From: Bacteroidota bacterium
GTDB lineage: Bacteria > Bacteroidota > Bacteroidia > UBA7662 > CANHCV01
Length of the DNA stretch: 64,000 nt
Assembly (NCBI GenBank): GCA_947501265.1
Contig: CANMVY010000003.1
Location: forward strand, 1 to 64,000
Direction of reading: 5' to 3'
How positions within the stretch are numbered: the first letter of the stretch is position 1; each line of letters begins with the position of its first letter. This document shows positions 60,311 to 64,000 of the stretch, piece by piece. The notes under the pieces are model-generated. The model was not told the DNA's origin. It saw only the letters and a program-made list of their open reading frames with translations, and ran no database searches. A program made the translations under genes and the position numbers.

Positions 60311-62737
60311 ATGAAAAAAATACTTCTTTTCTTTCTCGCTTTTTTACTCCTTTCTCCCTTACAAGAATCGGAAGCAGCCCGCCGTAAACGGCGCTCTAAG
60401 TCGACCCAAACATCGGGTTCAAAACGTAGAAAAGGAAAGAAATCCAAAGCAGTTCGAAGGAAAAGAGGACGTCGCCGTGGGCACCGCGATCCCGTTGTTC
60501 GTGTTCGAAAAGTAGCCAATCAACTTCCTGCATCCATTCCTGTTATTCCCCAACCCAATTTTTATGCTCCGGTAAAAGCGAAAAATTTTGTTTTTGACAG
60601 ATCCACCATCATCAAAGCTAATTCTGCCCAAGGCATCGCCAACGCCGAAGTCTTCAATCAGTTCCTCTACACCACCCATGGAATCAAGTTGCCCATTGTT
60701 CAAGGAGATCAACTTACTGGGCACGGAATTTTCTTGGAAACCTCTGGAGGGAACGACGATCATTACAAGTTAACCGTTAACCAGCAACAAATTCGAATCA
60801 TTGGAACCGATGCAGGTGTTTTTTACGGACTTCAAACCATCTTACAAATGATTCCCTTGGAAGGAATAAAATCCATTCCCGCCTGCCGCATCGAAGATCA
60901 ACCCCGGTTTGCTTGGCGGGGAATGCATTTGGATGTTGGCCGCCACTTTTTCCCCGTTTCATTCATCAAAAAGTATGTGGATTTAATGGCCATGTACAAG
61001 CTCAATACGTTCCATTGGCACCTTACAGAAGACCAAGGGTGGCGCATCGAAATAAAAAAATATCCGAAACTAACCCAGGTTGGCGCATACCGAGATGGAA
61101 CCCTTATTGGTCATTACCGGGAAACACCCCATCGATTCGATAGTGTTCGTTATGGCGGATTTTATACCCAAGAAGAAATCAAGGAGGTAGTGGCCTATGC
61201 CTCAAAACGTCACATCAAGGTAGTTCCCGAGATCGAAATGCCAGGACACTCCTTGGCGGCCCTTGCAGCTTATCCTGAATATTCCTGCAACGGTGGGCCT
61301 CACCAAGTTCAACAGCTTTGGGGAGTATTCGATGATGTTTATTGCGCCAAAGATTCTACGATTCAATTCATGAAGGATATTTTGGACGAAGTTTGTCAAT
61401 TATTTCCGTCTGATGTCATTCACATTGGCGGAGATGAATGCCCCAAAAATCGCTGGAAAAGTTGTCCCAATTGCCAATCCATCATGAAGCGTGAAGGTTT
61501 GAAGGACGAACACGAATTGCAGAGCTATTTCATTCGAAGCATTGAAAAATACCTGAATTCAAAAGGAAAGAAAATCATTGGGTGGGATGAGATTTTGGAA
61601 GGTGGTTTGGCCCCCAATGCCATGGTGATGAGCTGGAGAGGAGAGTCGGGCGGTATCGCTGCCGCTCAACAAGGGCACTTCGCTGTAATGAGTCCGGGTT
61701 CTCACTGTTATTTCGATCATTACCAAGGAAATCCACGAACCGAACCCACGGCCATCGGAGGGTACACCACCATCGATGAAGCGTACAGCTACAATCCGGT
61801 GCCCGACGAGTTGGATGCCGATGAGGCGAAGTACATTCTAGGGGCACAAGCAAATGTTTGGACCGAATACATGCCAAAACCTGAAGTGGTGGAGTACATG
61901 GCCTTTCCGCGAATGGCCGCTTTAGCGGAGGTCGTTTGGACCGATGCCCCAAAAAAGTCATGGACCCATTTCCGAAGTCGTTTAACATCGCACTTAAGTC
62001 TTCTGGATCGTTGGAAAGTGAACTACAGCAAAGCATTGTACGAAGTGGCCATGTTCCCAGGCAGAAGTGCCTCCTTCGGCGCCCTCGATATCAATTTTAA
62101 ATACAACGTTCCCAGCGCCGAGGTGCGTTACACGGTGGATGGAAGCAATCCAAATACGCAAAGTGATCGCTCCCGAACAGGAATTACCATTTCGGAAAGC
62201 ATGACGGTGAAAGCGCAACTGTTCCAAAATGGAATGGGAATCGGCCCAGTGGCCGAACAAGCTTTCGAGTTCAGCAAAGCCACTTGCCGTTCGGTTCGTC
62301 TTAAAAATCCACCGCATAAAAATTATTCTACTGGTGGAGCATTTACTTTGGTAGATGGCATCGTTGGGAAATTGCCGTGGTACGGAAAAGATTGGTTGGG
62401 TTTTCAAGACGACTTTGAAGCAACGTTGGATATGGGCTATACCCGCCCCATTCAGCGCGTTTCGGCAGACTTTTTGGAAGAAACGGCTTCATGGATTCAT
62501 CTTCCGAAATTGGTTCAGGTGTATCTTTCATCCGATGGGATGAATTTTCAATTGGCGGGTGAACTTTCTAAAGACGATTTATTGGCAGATGGGGGAAGAC
62601 GGGCCATCATCAATGTTGGCGGACTTTCTGGTCGATTCATTAAAATTGTTGCCAAGCATCCTGGAAAAATTCGGGATGGAATGCAAGGAGCTGGAGAAAC
62701 GGCTTGGTTGTTTGTAGATGAAGTTTTGGTAGATTGA
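60311..62737 (+). CDS. GH20 beta-N-acetylhexosaminidase, exported, with polybasic N-terminus
   Basis: An 808-residue enzyme. Signal peptide (to about residue 22), then an unusual 40-residue stretch very rich in Arg, Lys and Ser (RRKRRSKST, then KRRKGKKSKAVRRKRGRRRG). A GH20b-type N-domain follows, then the catalytic barrel with the Asp-Glu pair in HIGGDECPKNRW (near residue 373), then two beta domains, the last F5/8-like (about 680-808). It releases GlcNAc or GalNAc from glycans or chitin oligomers. In operon with the sugar porter (4-bp gap); overlaps the LuxE-like gene by TGATG. Confidence 0.92.
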   Translation: MKKILLFFLAFLLLSPLQESEAARRKRRSKSTQTSGSKRRKGKKSKAVRRKRGRRRGHRDPVVRVRKVANQLPASIPVIPQPNFYAPVKAKNFVFDRSTIIKANSAQGIANAEVFNQFLYTTHGIKLPIVQGDQLTGHGIFLETSGGNDDHYKLTVNQQQIRIIGTDAGVFYGLQTILQMIPLEGIKSIPACRIEDQPRFAWRGMHLDVGRHFFPVSFIKKYVDLMAMYKLNTFHWHLTEDQGWRIEIKKYPKLTQVGAYRDGTLIGHYRETPHRFDSVRYGGFYTQEEIKEVVAYASKRHIKVVPEIEMPGHSLAALAAYPEYSCNGGPHQVQQLWGVFDDVYCAKDSTIQFMKDILDEVCQLFPSDVIHIGGDECPKNRWKSCPNCQSIMKREGLKDEHELQSYFIRSIEKYLNSKGKKIIGWDEILEGGLAPNAMVMSWRGESGGIAAAQQGHFAVMSPGSHCYFDHYQGNPRTEPTAIGGYTTIDEAYSYNPVPDELDADEAKYILGAQANVWTEYMPKPEVVEYMAFPRMAALAEVVWTDAPKKSWTHFRSRLTSHLSLLDRWKVNYSKALYEVAMFPGRSASFGALDINFKYNVPSAEVRYTVDGSNPNTQSDRSRTGITISESMTVKAQLFQNGMGIGPVAEQAFEFSKATCRSVRLKNPPHKNYSTGGAFTLVDGIVGKLPWYGKDWLGFQDDFEATLDMGYTRPIQRVSADFLEETASWIHLPKLVQVYLSSDGMNFQLAGELSKDDLLADGGRRAIINVGGLSGRFIKIVAKHPGKIRDGMQGAGETAWLFVDEVLVD

Positions 62738-63714
62738 TGACTTGGGAAGAGGTTAAAAAACGATCCATTCACGATTTTTCTTCAACTGCATTGGAAGTTT
62801 TCCGCTTTCAATGGGAACATAACAACGTTTATCGGGAGTTTTGCGACGCATTAAACATTCAGGTTGACCAAATTACTACGGTGGAAAAAATTCCGTTTTT
62901 ACCCATCGAAACCTTTAAAAACAGGAAAGTGATTACGGGGAATTGGCCCGAATCCACTCGGTTTACCTCTTCGGGTACAACTGGCCAAGTGGCATCAATC
63001 CACTCCATTCGATTCCTTCAAGATTACCATTCCATTTGCTTAGAATTGTTTGAAAACCAATTCGGATCTCTATCCAATACCTCCATTTTTTCTCTTCTGC
63101 CCGGTTATTTGGAGCGCCAAGGTTCGGGGTTGGTGGCCATGATGGAAGAAGTAATGAAACATGCTTCCCAACCATCAGGTTTTTATTTAAATCAGTGGGA
63201 GGCGTTGAATCAAGCCATTGAAGATGCAAGGCAAAAAGGGCACCGAATCATTCTCCTTGGGGTAACTTTTGCCTTGTTGGAAGCTGCAGAAAATCAACTC
63301 TTACCATTGGATGCCCATGATATCGTGGTTGAAACGGGCGGAATGAAGGGAAGAAGAAAAGAAATTACCCGAGAAGAATTGCATGAGATTCTGAAAAAAG
63401 GCTTGGGGATAAGCCAGGTATTTAGCGAATACGGCATGACCGAACTGATGTCGCAAGCGTATTTCCAGCCGGAAACCGGATGGTTTGTACCAGCGCCATG
63501 GATGAAGATCTTGGTTCGAGATCCTTTAGCTCCTACGCAATTGTTGGATGTTGGACAAGCGGGTGGCCTTCAAGTGATCGACCTGGGAAACCTGCACACG
63601 TGTGCGTTTTTAGCGACAGGCGATGTGGGGAAAGTTTGGGAAGATGGGACGTTTGAAGTGATGGGTCGTTTCGATGCAGCCGAGGTGAGGGGTTGTAATT
63701 TGTTGGTTCAGTGA
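62737..63714 (+). CDS. LuxE/PaaK-like acyl-protein synthetase family enzyme
   Basis: A 325-residue adenylate-forming enzyme. The phosphate-binding loop FTSSGTTGQVASIH (near residue 78), GMKGRRKEI, SEYGMTELMSQAYF and FLATGDVGKV match LuxE-like acyltransferases that activate fatty acids or other carboxylates. ATG 62737 overlaps the GH20 stop (TGATG). Why it follows a hexosaminidase is unclear; the substrate is unknown. Convergent with the VOC gene (directly abutting). Confidence 0.85.
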   Translation: MTWEEVKKRSIHDFSSTALEVFRFQWEHNNVYREFCDALNIQVDQITTVEKIPFLPIETFKNRKVITGNWPESTRFTSSGTTGQVASIHSIRFLQDYHSICLELFENQFGSLSNTSIFSLLPGYLERQGSGLVAMMEEVMKHASQPSGFYLNQWEALNQAIEDARQKGHRIILLGVTFALLEAAENQLLPLDAHDIVVETGGMKGRRKEITREELHEILKKGLGISQVFSEYGMTELMSQAYFQPETGWFVPAPWMKILVRDPLAPTQLLDVGQAGGLQVIDLGNLHTCAFLATGDVGKVWEDGTFEVMGRFDAAEVRGCNLLVQ

Positions 63715-64000
63715 TTAAAACGAACGTTTCTCTTGGTCCATGTACAACACGTTCCATTTGTGTCCGTCCAAATCGGTAAATCCGCAGCCAAACATCCATC
63801 CATCAATTTCGCTGGGTTCGCCGAAAACAGTACCGCCCAACTCTCGTGCTTTTTGGGCTTGAGCCACCACGGTTTCGCGGTTGGGCGCATCAATAGAAAC
63901 CAATATCTCGTTTCCTTTTTGCAGATCGGAGATTTCACCGCCAATAAAGTTTTTGAAAATTTCCCGTTGAAACAACATAACAACGATCGGTTTACTTCCC
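63715..64000 (-). CDS. VOC family protein, 5' end cut by window edge
   Basis: The visible C-terminal part (about 95 residues, continuing past the window end) reads like a glyoxalase/bleomycin-resistance fold: KPIVVMLFQREIFKNF, VVAQAQKARELGGTVFGEP, GWMFGCGFTDLDGHKWNVLYMD. The last motif, with DLDGH-W and a metal-binding Glu replaced by Asn, is typical of VOC proteins near lactoylglutathione lyase. ATG 63978 is inside the domain, so the true start lies beyond 64000. The function is not defined. Confidence 0.85.
   Translation of the reverse strand, partial: GSKPIVVMLFQREIFKNFIGGEISDLQKGNEILVSIDAPNRETVVAQAQKARELGGTVFGEPSEIDGWMFGCGFTDLDGHKWNVLYMDQEKRSF

Overview
The window reads as chromosomal DNA of a free-living member of the Bacteroidota (Flavobacteriia or a related group). 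The evidence is a type IX secretion C-terminal sorting domain (7422-8963), promoter boxes of the TAnnTTTG type in place of sigma70 -10 boxes, few clear Shine-Dalgarno sites, and families typical of the phylum: TamL, SIMPL, DUF1573, DUF5103, DUF5777, a short NuoG and a FucP-like sugar porter. Genes are dense, and neighbours often overlap by ATGA, TAATG or GTGA. There is no rRNA, complete tRNA, CRISPR array or recognisable insertion sequence.

Layout. Positions 1-720 form an accessory patch: a 100-bp tandem repeat built from a tRNA 3' part plus a terminator, a structured leader, and a GIY-YIG nuclease gene. Positions 785-5052 hold small hypotheticals, a HAD-like protein, a SIMPL protein and an M13 lipoprotein protease. 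Positions 5084-12858 carry scpA-asd, a secreted redoxin with a cytochrome c/PHM-like copper protein, a sirtuin, and the operon pssA-purS-M28 peptidase-rsmI. Positions 12877-20709 hold a giant exported amidohydrolase, a sensor kinase/response regulator/ybaB operon, a DUF1573 protein and a TrmH-type methylase. Positions 20709-32230 hold tamL, hutU, purN, a lipoprotein, an M23/LysM endopeptidase, and the overlapping run GlcNAc-kinase-like/dxs/cyclase/PAP2.

Positions 32224-40371 are the complex I genes nuoG-H-I-J-K-L-M-N on the minus strand; nuoA-F are not adjacent. Upstream on the same strand are a ZIP transporter, a PAP2 phosphatase, a methyltransferase and a nuclease (40465-43422). Positions 43454-46177 are a tight plus-strand operon of LMW phosphatase, haem-binding lipoprotein, OB-fold membrane protein, YceI and a DUF5777 barrel. 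Positions 46254-54726 carry a methyltransferase, trhO, a DUF5103 protein, a kinase/RluA/ABC-ATPase operon, an acidic small protein, accC and a lipoprotein. Positions 54761-56473 are a PhoH2 gene bracketed by a 45-bp direct repeat copied from the 3' end of pdhB. The window ends with divergent pdhB and pdhC, then a sugar porter, a GH20 hexosaminidase, a LuxE-like enzyme and a truncated VOC gene.

Most genes are housekeeping: respiration, pyruvate oxidation, fatty acid, purine, isoprenoid and phospholipid synthesis, and tRNA/rRNA modification. Amino-sugar use is suggested by three scattered genes: the hexosaminidase, its adjacent porter and the GlcNAc-kinase-like protein. The least explained parts are the tRNA-fragment/GIY-YIG patch, the repeat-bracketed phoH segment, the haem-lipoprotein/YceI/DUF5777 operon, and a recurring promoter layout in which the -7 box lies only 3-4 nt before the start codon. 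No clearly new defence or mobile system was found. All function calls come from reading motifs, without database searches.
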